Assembly: GCF_000002985.6 (NCBI RefSeq)
Contig: NC_003280.10
Span: forward strand, 6,196,501-6,260,500
Source: Caenorhabditis elegans
Lineage: Eukaryota; Nematoda; Chromadorea; Rhabditida; Rhabditidae
DNA: 64,000 nucleotides
Reading direction: 5' to 3'
Every line of letters starts with the position of its first letter. The first letter of the stretch is position 1. A program made the translations under genes and the position numbers. The notes under the pieces are model-generated. The model worked only from the letters and a program-made list of their open reading frames with translations. It had not been told where the DNA came from and ran no database searches. Positions 11,689 to 23,186 of this stretch are shown in pieces.

Positions 11689-14600
11689 TTCTTGGCACCT
11701 ACTCGTCCATGTCCAAACTTTAAAATTTATTGTTGAAAAAAAAGATAAAGAAAAATACTTTTTTTAAAGAGAAAAAGGAAACGAAAAACGAGAAAATTGA
11801 AAAGTGTAGGTAGACTTAGTGGGAGCCAAATGACTTGAAGGCGAGCAGCAATTTTTGAAAAGTAATAAGTTGAACAAAAACAAAAAAGTGCATAAACTGG
11901 AACAAAGATCAAAGTCAAAACCGGGGTTTTTCAGAAAAACAAATATTTGAAAGTTTTCCGTTTAGAAAATTGGACTCTCTTCCCAGCTCCGCCACAAAAC
12001 AAATCCAAAGGTGGGCGGAGTCGGAAGTAATGAAACTTGTGAAGAGGGCAGAAAAGCGAGAAAGAAAAATAGAGAAGCGAAATTAAATCGAAAAAATGGA
12101 CAAAAGGATGGAATAGAATTATGAAAAAATATTCCATTTTTCCATATTTATTTTCAAATTCATAGAATCCAGCGATACGAAAATAGAACGGAGGCGGGTT
12201 GGCTGTCTATGTGCAGACTGGAAGTTTTGAAATAAAAAAAATGAAAAAAATGTTTTTATTAAAAGGCTAGAGATGTTTGTCTTGAAATAGTTTATATCAA
12301 TTCATGTGGAAGATGACCTCATAATTCAAGTTTCGAAGAAAAATTTTCAGAAAAATTATAAATTTCTCCTCTGAAACGGGAAGTAATATTAAATTTTTAT
12401 ATCTTTTTGAGGCAGGGGAGAATTGTTATAAATTGTCAAAGGTGTAAAAAAGGTTAGTTTTTTCAAGTTTTTCCTTGGCGATTCGTCCACAATGCCAAAT
12501 CTGCAAGCAATGATATGTAGGTTTACGCATTTCTAGTTTTTCCATCAAGTAGTTTTGAAAATTGATGTCAAATCCATTTTTGAACATTCAAAGTACTTCT
12601 ATTATGGGAATTAGCTCATAACATGCAATACATTACAAATTCAGCAAAAATAACCATAAATAACGCCTACGACCTGAAAAATGTTTCTAGGAAAACAACT
12701 AATCGAAACTGGATAAAAACTTCTAGTGACTTTGAAAAAGTCATAAAAAGGATACATTGAAAAAAGAAAAATATAAGGAAGGGGCTCAAAAAAGTGATGA
12801 TGCGCGCCTCATTTGTACCGCGTCTCCCGAAAATTGACACCCCAAGTTGTGTCTTTTTGAAAATAAGATAGATAGGCAAAAAGAGAACTAAAGATATAGG
12901 TAGGATAAAGAAAAATCAAATGACGTGCAACGTGTTTCAGAAGGAAAAAAGAGTTGGCTGGAAATTGAATCACAAACTTTGAAAACAAAGTATTTAGGCA
13001 AAAGACCCAGAACCCAGCAGCGGCGGAGGATGCGACATTGACGAAAACATGTTGGGTATTTTCAAAAATTTTTGGGTTTAGGGTGGTCTTCACTAACAAA
13101 GGAACATCTAGGAAAAAGTAAAAACATTTGTATTCAAAGACAAGAAAGAGTTTAATTAAATCCCCAAGGTCTAACAAATTATATAATACGAGGATTGGGA
13201 CTCAGTTTTCTGAATTGGGTTTTGATGGAAATTACCTCTTAACTTAATTTAAAGAGGAACTTAAAAAAATCAAATTTTCAAGATGACGTAGCGCGGTTGA
13301 TAGAAGATCAGAGAGTTATGCAAAAAAGTGCAATCATAGTTTTAGTAGATTTTGACAACAATATTGTACAGCTGTTTCTCACAACTTACTTTTGAAAATA
13401 TTGGAGCATTACTTGTTACAATTCCCAGAGGTTCAACCTTCAGAAAAATGCAATATAAAAATAAATATGTACATCATTTGAAGTGCACCGGCACAGAAAA
13501 AAGGAAGAAGAGGGGTATGGCGTTAGAAAGAGAATAAGGGGAAGGAGTGACAAGAATTGCAAATGATTCACAGCTCCAGAAGGAACTGGTGAAGCTGAAA
13601 ATTGTGAAAAGTCGCATTCTTCTCATTGTTTCTTGTAGCTTTTGACACTTTGACGATAGATAAAACAACGAAGAGGTTCGAAGAAAAAGTTGGAGGGAAA
13701 TAAAAAATAAATGCAGAAAAAAGTCGAATAACTAAAGCTTATAATTATGATAAGAAATATATCAAGAAAATAGAGGAAGTATATGCCAGTTGCAGATACG
13801 AAGAAGAAACAGAAAGGGCACAAAATAGGAAGATCTAAAGGAGGATTCGAAGAAGATGCATTTCCTCCGACTTTCTCTTTTTTCTTTCTTTTTTAAAAGT
13901 TCTTATCATCTTTAAATTCACAAAACATTCAGAAGTTCAAAGCAGAGTTCATGCGAATTTCACTTTGAACTTGTTCATTTTAAACTAGAAACGAAAATCA
14001 GAACTTCAAATTCAACGAGATTTTTTAATTGAGCCGAGCATGCTTTGGAATGTATATTTAATGAACATGTTGGAATAAATCAACATTTTATAATTAAAGT
14101 TTGTCCCATTTTGGAAATACATTCAAAACTAATTTTCCAATAGTTAAAAAATACCAAACAAAAACACATAAATTAAAATTAAAAACCAAGCAAAATAAAA
14201 TTCCAATTTTTGCAAAGTACGTGAATCTAGTCAGACTGGCTGAAATGGCAGGATTCATTGAATAAATATTCATCTTCGTCTTCTTCAAAATAATTCTCTG
14301 ATTTAAGCCAGTCTGCGAATAATTAAAATCGATGAGACTTGGAGCCCTGAATATATAAAGCTTGCTCTTGCTAATAAACTGAAACCAATATTATTGCATC
14401 TCCAATTGATCTACTTTGCAAATTGGAAAAAGCCGCGACAAATTTGTCGATGAAGACGTCATTAGAAACAGATCTAGTGATGTCATAACTTTTAAAGTGA
14501 AAATCTGCTATTTAGTTTTTTTTTAGAAAATCAAACGAAGACATAACCTTGGTAGTTCAGTTTTTTAATTGTTATTCTGGAAACTGAAAAAATTCTGCGA

Positions 14601-17600
14601 AAAAATATGTTCAATATTATATTAAAAACAAAACGGAGAATTGATTTTTCGTGAAAGTTGGTTAAATGTCAAAACAGAAAGTACAGCATTTAATTCTCTC
14701 ATCATCCGGTTATGTTATTTAGATTAACTAATGTGTCCATAGAAGAGTTTTCAATTCATATCTAAACTTTAAAAATTCACTCTTTTCAAAACTGCACTCT
14801 TGTACTCTGATGAAACATGTTTAATTGTTTTTCTAAAATTTCTTGAAGTGCACTAGTAGAATGAGAATAGTTGTTTTCAACTAATTCACTCTCTTAAACT
14901 GAACTTTTTTGCGCTCATACGTTCCATTTTGAAAAGAAAATCTAATCAGTTTCTCGTCTATGTAAACTATTTTCTACTCTCTTTCTGTCTTTTCAAACCA
15001 TTTCAGCTCAGAAACTAAAAATAACCACCAGAGGATTCCAGACACGAGAACACGAGGTTCATTCACACAGGAGCTTCTCCTTATGCCGTTTTGACGAAAA
15101 GTGTTTACTATCGAGTTAGCTAGAGAGAAAAACCTCTTTTCGTCTTTTGGTATTCAAATTGAAATGTTTTTGGAGGGCAGTGGGAAGCTGAAATGAAGTT
15201 GAAAATTTTTGAAGAAATGTATGGAAGTTGGCTGGTTTTTGAAAAATCCTTAAAGGTTCAGATGGCACCATGTAAGCAGACTCCGAAAATAGGTGAACAA
15301 TGGAACTTTTGATCAGCGACTGGAGAAGGAGCAGACTGGAAAAAATATAGAAGAAGAGAGAATTGGATAGAGAAGATTTTTCAAAAAAAAAAAGGAAAAG
15401 GTCGAATTTTGAATAAGGAGGAAGATACACATATATTTTACGAGTCTGGGTTAAAACAATCATTGCCATCCACACGGTGGAAACAATTATCTTCTTCAAG
15501 ATGAAGCTGCAAACAAAAAGGAAGACGAAGACGTTGACAGGCGAAATTCACTCGTTCGATCAACGTAGCAAGGAATGAAACGGGAAGAAGTGAGGATTAC
15601 TTTACTTTGATGAGTTTGTCCCTTCAAATGTGATTCCTGAGTTCTTAGTTTAATTCCTAATGTGCCGTTTTTGTTTCTTCTCAGGAAAAGATTGATTGGC
15701 ATACGTCGGGAAAGTTTCAAAGATGGAATTTTTGAGGACCAACTTTTTAGTGTGATTTGCAAATAGGGGTCGTTTTTCACAATTATAGTTTTTGATACAA
15801 TGTGCCCAAAAATCATCAAAAATATATGTCAACAATTAACAAAAAATTATCAAAATTATCAAAACTTTTTGAAAAGTTGTAACAAATACGAATTTGTGAA
15901 ATTTAAACATTATTATTTTCGCTTCGCCTATTATGAGAAAGTTAATTTTACTTTTAAATACTCTATGAAATGACTAGATTTCTAAATGTCATCGGAGTTT
16001 TAGAATTCAAAAGTTCTGTTCACTAGTTTTGTACTGTGAATCATATTTTCAGAAGCTAAAAGATCTGGAGCATCTGGCATTCATTAGAGTTCAATTTAAT
16101 TTCAAAATTCGGAAAACGCATTCAATAACAACATTTTTTCAGCTCTTCAAAATTATTTCAATTCGAACATTTTCCAATGATCAAACTAGAGCAATTTCCA
16201 AGCAATTTCCGATTCTCTGTCTCACCCGTGTTATCTCTCTTGCTTCCATCAGATGACATCTACTTTTGCATTGTTTCTCACGATTGGTCATACTAATAAT
16301 ATATGAAGCATCAAAACTCGAAGTCGCGGTTTAAATGTTTTTCATTTCAATGCCGGTGGTAACCTAGATTCATTTAATTTTCTGTTAGGCACAGATTCCT
16401 TCGCAAAGAAACTTTTTTCTGTAGTTGAGTATAAATGTTAGTAATTTTAAAAAGATCACACTTACATCTCTCAAACAGTTTCAAAAATATACTATAAAAA
16501 CAGTGATACAGTAGATTGGTAGCTATATGAATTGATCTACAATGCGAATTCTAGAGTCAGACTGAAAAAAAAAGAAATGAAACGCAAATTGCTTTGATTT
16601 CATCCTTTGAATGTTTTTGTTTGCCCTGAGATGTCTCAACAACAAAGGATATGACGAAGAAAGAGTAAGAAAACTCAGGATATGAGAAAAATGTCCGAGA
16701 AGACGTCAGAGACTCAAGAAATTTCAAATCTAGATGAGTTTAACCGAACGGCAGTGGAAGGAAGAGACCCCGCCGGGGGGTGGTTGTCCCTTTCAGACAC
16801 TCGAATACAACGTCGTCGACAAAAGGAAAAACGGCGGAAGCAACAGCATTAGGAGTAGAAGAATAAGGAGGAAGATGCAAAAAGAAGAAAAAGAAGAGAT
16901 GTTGTTTTGAAATGGCCGTTCGTAGAGCACATAGTGGGTGACAAGAAGGTTGAAAAGAGTGAGAAAAACGAAGATGGCTCTGAAATGATTAACGCATTTT
17001 TCCTACGAGGACGCCCATCTAGATATGCGTTTTCTTTTAATAAATTCTCTTCGTTTTTAGCTTTTATGGATTTGGGCATGAGTTGAAATGAACAGTTATG
17101 TGACTGAAAATAAACGATACCTAATTTAATGGCTCTGAAACTTGAAAAATGAAACTAACTGTTCCACAAAAATTGTAGGTGTATAGGCCTTCTTGTTGAA
17201 ATTTCAAAGAATGTGATGATCATCTTGCAACTGTTGTGCAAAGAAAAAACTGCTTTCGAAAAGAGTATCAGTAGACCGCCGGACTAATTTATTAGACCTA
17301 CCTTCTTATCGCTCCCAAGGGAGATATAAATTCAGATGCGGCATTTTGAACATTTTGAACGAAATTCTTTTCTCTCAAAAATTTGATCAATTAACTTGCC
17401 TATCCTAACATGAAACCCCTTGAATTTTGGTAAAACTTATATTCAAGTGTTGATATAATTTTTGGAAAAAATTCCACATTAACTCTTGGCACTCAGGGTA
17501 TCAAATAACAACAAGTCAATACAAAAATTTCGAGTGTGTAATGACATTGACACTTCTAGGACTTTTTTCTCTTTTTTTATACAGATAGGCCAGAGGTTAA

Positions 17601-20600
17601 AAATCCGAGTTTAAAGATTCAGAACCAATACATATGATACATATGAACTCATAAAAGAAGACAAACTGTTATTCAAAACAGAAATAGGTGAATGCATGTT
17701 GGATCACTCATTAGAAAAAAAACTTCGTTCCTCAAAATCTTCCATATTGTTTCGATTCAGAAAGATCTGAGGCTATTGCCAATCGCATTTTTTTAAATTT
17801 TTTTAAATACTGCTTGAGAAATCAAACATCGAATCCGTAAAAATAAATAAGAGGAAAAAATGAAGTGAATGAGATAAATATCTAGAAAATTACCATTTTT
17901 TAGTATAAATGTTCAACTCAGACTATGGAGCCAATAAAAAATCTCATAACCAGAGAAAAAAAGATATACCCTTCAATTATCTATCATTAAATTTTTTCTA
18001 GTGCATTTTCAAAAAAAGCGAGGTTGACAAAGAAAAGCTAAGAAGAAAAAATATGTTATGGTTCATAAAATCTCAAAAAAATAATTTCTATCCGTACGTT
18101 TTCTTCTCCTCTTTTTGTATTCAAATGGAATATCCGAAGAGGAAAAAACCAACAGAACCAGGCTGCTGAATGAGGAACAAAATTATATTTATGACATTCA
18201 TCTTGCTCATTTTTTCAGAAAATAAGAGAAAAGTGATGATAAATATTGAAAAATAATATGAGATTGAAAAACAATTAATTTATCTTCCACGAATAGTTTA
18301 ATTTAATTTAAAAATATGACGTTCTTTCAGAGAATAATCTAGTTCATAGGAAGTTATTTAAATTTTTATTTAAATTTTCGAACCCTGTCTACACCGAGTA
18401 GGCTGATATTTTTTGTGCTTCGATCGAAAAAACTGATATTGAATAAAGTGCCACTGGCAATCAATATATCCAATCAGACATTAAAGCCTGCACCCATAAA
18501 AAGCACTTGAAGAATATGCATTTGTGATCTAAATGCGACCCAATTAATTCCAGGCTGGAACTATGCTTTACAGAAATCGGATACCAGGAGGTCTTCTGTG
18601 TATATATTTTAATAAAGTATTCATCCAACCAACTACCTATTTGATTATTCAGCTTTCACATAAACACACACAGTTGTCACAAATACAACGATAATATATA
18701 CAAAGATTGGGATATTCATGCAGATGCGAAGGAAGCTTTTTTTCTTTTTTAAAGGAACATGGGAAACCGTTGCAAAACTCTTTGAAGAGAGGGAACTCAT
18801 GAATAACGTGGGAGCACTTCTCACTTATTTTTCGGTTTCTTTTGTGTCAAAATTCACGATATTGTCAGGTACTTCAAAGGTTGAAGACTTTCTTTTGCGT
18901 CACAAGAAGACCAGAAGAGCAAGGGATTTTAGTTAAGGAGGAAGTTGTGTGCATAGTTTATTTTTTACAGAAAGGTTTGAATCCGGTCCATTCAATGTTT
19001 GAAATACAATTGTTCCTGGTTTGAAGAGGGGACGGGTCCGATTAAAAAGAAACATCAGAAATCTCTGGTGCTTACCGAAAAAAAACCAGAAAAAAACTCA
19101 AAACGAATACTCAAAAATGCGTCTAAAATAACCGGACATCCGGTTTGTCAGTTCTGTAAGGGAAACGTATCAAAAAATTTAATTAAAACAAACTCAACAT
19201 GTATTATTTAGAAAATCCGTCACGTGCAGTAATCCTTCTTCTTTTCTTTATACCCTATTAAAACAGCATATAAAAAATATTGAAAATAATATAGAACAAG
19301 TTGCATATTGCAATTGAAAACATTCTAAATTAACTCAACATTTTTTTTAATTTTGTCATTTTTTATCAGCTCGATATCTCATAATTTTTCTAAATCATAT
19401 TGAGCGGTTTTGAGTCTTCAATAATTTTTTTTCAATGGCATTTTTGAATAATGTTATTTGAAATTTTCAGAAAAAGTATGAGAATTTCAGTAAAACCATT
19501 CAATCATTCAACGATTTTCTAAATGTTTTCCATTAGATTATGGTCCTTGATTGAAAGTAAACTAAAAGATATAAAAAGTTAATATAAACACAAATGTCTA
19601 GCCACGACAAAAGCTTTCTAGACAGGGAAATACATATACGTACTAATGAAAAATAAGAATAAATAACTAATACTTATTAAAGGTGGAGAAGTGTCAATGG
19701 AAGGAATTGTTAAAAACCACACATATGAAAAAATGACCAATTATCAAAATAAGAGTTTTTTAAAAATTATTTTTGAAATCATTTTAGTTTAATATAAGTG
19801 TATACAGAGGATTCCTCATCGGTTATCTGGCACAAAGATGCACCTCGCAAGAATGGAATTCAAGAGATATGCCCGAACTTTTACTTCGTTACAAAAACTT
19901 CCATAAATCTTAAATAAATTCAAAAATATGCCCATTTTGATTCAACCAATTTCGTGTAGAAAATATGCAAATTCCTAACTTCCGAAGCATTCTAAAAACT
20001 GGAACAAATTAGATGGACCACATCAGCAAAAAAAAATAGAAAAGAGAACGGAGGAACAACATGAAAAAATAGTTGGACCGAGATGTTTTTGATGAGTTTG
20101 ATTGACGAAAAGCTTGTCTCAGCTGATGATTGAATTTCGTGGCCATCACCGCAGAGAAAGAGGAAAATGTGTTGCGATTGGAAAACAAAGGAAGAGTTAT
20201 ATTTCTGCAGTTACCGAGGGGTTCTCACGCTGCCATTGCACGAGATTTTCACCTATGAAATCATTTTCTTCTAAATTCGCCTGAAACTAAAAATTGGAAA
20301 ATGTTTTCATTATTCACCTGCTACAAACCTACAAATAACACGGAAAAGGGTAGAAGACATCGAGGCCTGGTTTTCTTTTCAGTTAAAAAAATAAATTCGC
20401 ACAATGAAGAACAACGTCATCGAAATGCACCTGATGCAGATAACGATGCAAAGGAGGTATAAGAAAAGAGCAAAGAGCAATTTAGGAATATATGGTAATT
20501 TGAAAATAAAATGGTAAAAGAGCAATAATTTATGCTGATAGGTGGTGAGTGTGACGGCTCAGAAGTGCAAGAAGGAAATGGTAAGAATAAGTGAAAAGTA

Positions 20601-22186
20601 GATTCAAGATATTTGAACGTTTGAAAATGAACATTTGAAAATTGACTGAAAATAATTTTTTTCAACCTTCAAATTCTAACGATTTAGAATCAACTTGAAA
20701 TTACTTTATTAAACTTTTATAAATTATTCCTTTTTAAGAAACTGATACCGTTAAAAGATTTTAGCTGTTTTACTTTTTAGTTTAATTATTTATATTTAAA
20801 CTTTCCAGAATAATTTTAAATTTGTTATTTATGATGAAATATCAGGAGACCAACTCGGAGATGACAAAGATAAATTTTTTTGAAGGCCAGGTTGCGACAT
20901 TTTTCAAAATAATTTTTATCATTGTTTCATTTGGAATTCCCCCAAAATATGAGTAAACTCGAAACAATGCTTCAAGTTTTAAAGGTTCATTCATTCTGAA
21001 ACAATGAGCTTCGAGAAGATCTATTTTGTGCTCTGTGGTCATGGTCCTTTTGACAATTTGCTTTCAAGTGGGTCGAAGTAATTTCACTACCCGAATATAT
21101 AAAAATGAATGCTTTGGTGAGACACGAGCACTCTATTTTATATTTCTTGCAAAGAACATACCCTCAGACCTCCCTCTCCTCGTGGGAAATACACAGGTTG
21201 CAGAACAAGAGTCACAAGATGAAAACTTGTTGACTATGGGACAAAATTTTTAGAAACTACAAACTGGAATTCCAATCTGAATTCAGAAGTCAAAACTATT
21301 CAATTTAGTGGCTTTTCGTGAGAAAAGATGACAAATGAGAAAATGATGGAACACATTCGTGACGATGCATAATTTGAGTCACATTTAAAACTTGATAGAT
21401 GAATGAATTTGCAAACACCTTTACAAAAATCCCATGAAAACACCATAAATTAACTCAAAAATATTTTTGCAGGTGACTCAAAGCATGTCATTAGAAAAAT
21501 TCTAGTTATTTATAGTGTTCGTTAGATTTAAAATTGAGTGGCGTTAAAACCAAATAATGTTTGCAAAACGGACAAATTTAGACTTTTCCAAAATGACAGG
21601 AGTTATTTTTTTGCAGATTCAAGAGCTGGGCATACGTTCTTCACCTCCCATTATTGAGCTGATCACTATATGATGGAAATGGAATGGAACATGGAACAGG
21701 AAATGAAACAATGGAAAAGTTTGCAAGTTATAATAGCTACTGACTAGAACCTCAGGAAATTGATCAGAAATCTAACTGATAAAACAAATAAAATCTCGCG
21801 ATAAAAAAATCAAATACAACTAGTGTAACCAGAATAAAATCTAAAAATTTGATTTTTAAGCTTGAATGAAATCGAAATTCAATAGGATTTAGTTTTCTAG
21901 TCTTTAATAGTGGGGAAACCTCTTGAATCAAATTAGACTCACTAAAAATATTTAGGAACTGGGGAAGACGGAAGTCGTGAGGAAAATATGATAATTCTAT
22001 AAATTGTTAACAAATATTTAATTAAAATGTTAGAGATTGGAACTTCTATGGAAATCATTTCTGGAACCCGTTAGATGAGACTGCGCGGTTTTTCAAATGA
22101 CACCAAAAGAACAATGAGCAAAGAAATTATTTTTATTTTATTTTGATATTTGCAATCTAATTCGATTTGAAGGATTATGACGCATG
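11689..22186. other. 10.5 kb gene-poor region between GPCR and TMEM17-like genes
   Basis: I found no gene I can support. The plus strand is repeatedly purine-rich (long A/G tracts at about 11745-11800, 12040-12110, 13680-13860, 15330-15420, 16840-16990), which keeps minus-strand frames open and makes Phe/Ser/Leu-rich pseudo-proteins. Those frames lack domains and splice borders. CRE-like GACGTCA words occur near 14455 and 16702. The part nearest 11.7 kb should contain the GPCR promoter; long upstream regions are common for neuronal GPCR genes. Confidence 0.5.
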
Positions 22187-22897
22187 TCAGCCACTGGCGG
22201 GTTGTCTGGAAATATATTTTCAAAATTTAAAAACCAATTCAATCATGTTATGAATACCTACCCTGATGATGAAAATGTTATCGTTAACACTAAAGAAAGT
22301 AGAGTTTCGAGGATGACGAAGAATCCCATGACGTAGGTGAATATTTCTTCGATAAACAGAACTGAAATTTGTTTGTTTGGAAAAGAGGGTTGACTCGAAA
22401 ATATATTTTTCAAAAAAAATTTAAATATCACAGTTTGCTTACCATAGTTTTGAAAAAACTCCAAATAAACTAGAATTATAATTATTGGGATGGACAAAAC
22501 AGTAGATAAGGCAAGGAATGCAGTACTCTCCAACAGATTTCCGCGACTGCCTGAATAATTAATTTTTTGATATTATTTTTGGTACTTTTTTTCATTTCTT
22601 ACCCCAATTTATTCGTAAATATTCAATTGGAATAAAGGGAATTATTACAAAAAACTCCATAACTCGGACATATCTTGGATACGGGAGAATAGCACCTGAA
22701 TAAAGGTTATTTAATTGAAATGGTTTTTTGAATCTCACCTTTATAAAAGTAAAGTATAAAAATTACAAGAAAATAAACGATGGAAAGTGTCTTTTGAAGA
22801 CTCAACAGAATTTGGTAGACAAGAGAAGACCGCTACAAAAATATAAATTAACACTTTTCTCAAAAATTCAAAAAAATATTACCACATTTGAAATCAT
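22187..22897 (-). CDS. TMEM17/TMEM216/TMEM80-family ciliary transition-zone protein
   Basis: Six minus-strand exons: 22897-22883, 22832-22739, 22695-22603, 22550-22443, 22361-22262, 22205-22187 (429 nt, 142 aa). Most are too short to show as long ORFs. The protein has four membrane spans. The segments YFLVIFILYFYKGAILPYP and IEYLRINWGSRGNL align with TMEM216 motifs (FLYKG-LLPYP; IEVIRLFFGTKGNL), and the last two spans match in spacing. Family members sit at the ciliary transition zone in the MKS module. A perfect X-box about 100 bp upstream of the ATG independently supports a cilium gene. Start choice: first ATG, in a 15-nt exon, with clean borders. I do not know which named worm paralogue (for example tmem-17 or mks-2) this is. 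Confidence 0.8.
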
Positions 22898-22995
22898 TTT
22901 ATTGATTTTAGTATCTTACACCATTTCTTGAGTAGTCCTTAGTTTGCGTGTGCGGAAAGCCGCTTTCCGCGTTTTCCTCTCTTTTCAGCCAGCTG

Positions 22996-23009
22996 GTTGT
23001 CATGGAAAC
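22996..23009. promoter_or_regulatory. X-box, DAF-19/RFX binding site
   Basis: The 14-mer GTTGTCATGGAAAC fits the nematode X-box consensus GTHNYYATRRNAAC at every position. It lies 99 bp upstream of the TMEM17-like start codon, in a 289-bp gap after the stop of the next gene. X-boxes of ciliary genes usually sit about 60-200 bp upstream of the ATG. The regulatory role is inferred. Confidence 0.85.
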
Positions 23010-23044
23010 ATGAGAAGGGAATAAACATTTTATTAAAAGAAAGG

Positions 23045-23100
23045 AATCAATGGGAAGGGAAGAGAGACAGAGAGAAACAAGAGAGAGAGGGAATGAAATA
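23045..23100. repeat. GA-rich simple tract in the TMEM17-like promoter
   Basis: A run of GAGAGACAGAGAGAAAC and GAGAGAGAGGG lies just upstream of the X-box with respect to the minus-strand gene. It resembles GAGA-type promoter tracts but could be plain simple sequence. Confidence 0.5.
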
Positions 23101-23186
23101 TCTGGAAAATTGAACTATATTTACAAATAAATTAATTAATTAACAAGAAAAAACTGAAAATTAAAAACAAATAATTTCTGAGATTC

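Noticed and set aside
15116-15499. 127-codon minus-strand open frame in the gene-poor region
   Set aside because: It comes from a purine-rich plus strand, is Phe/Ser/Leu-rich, has no domain or splice borders and no gene-like context.
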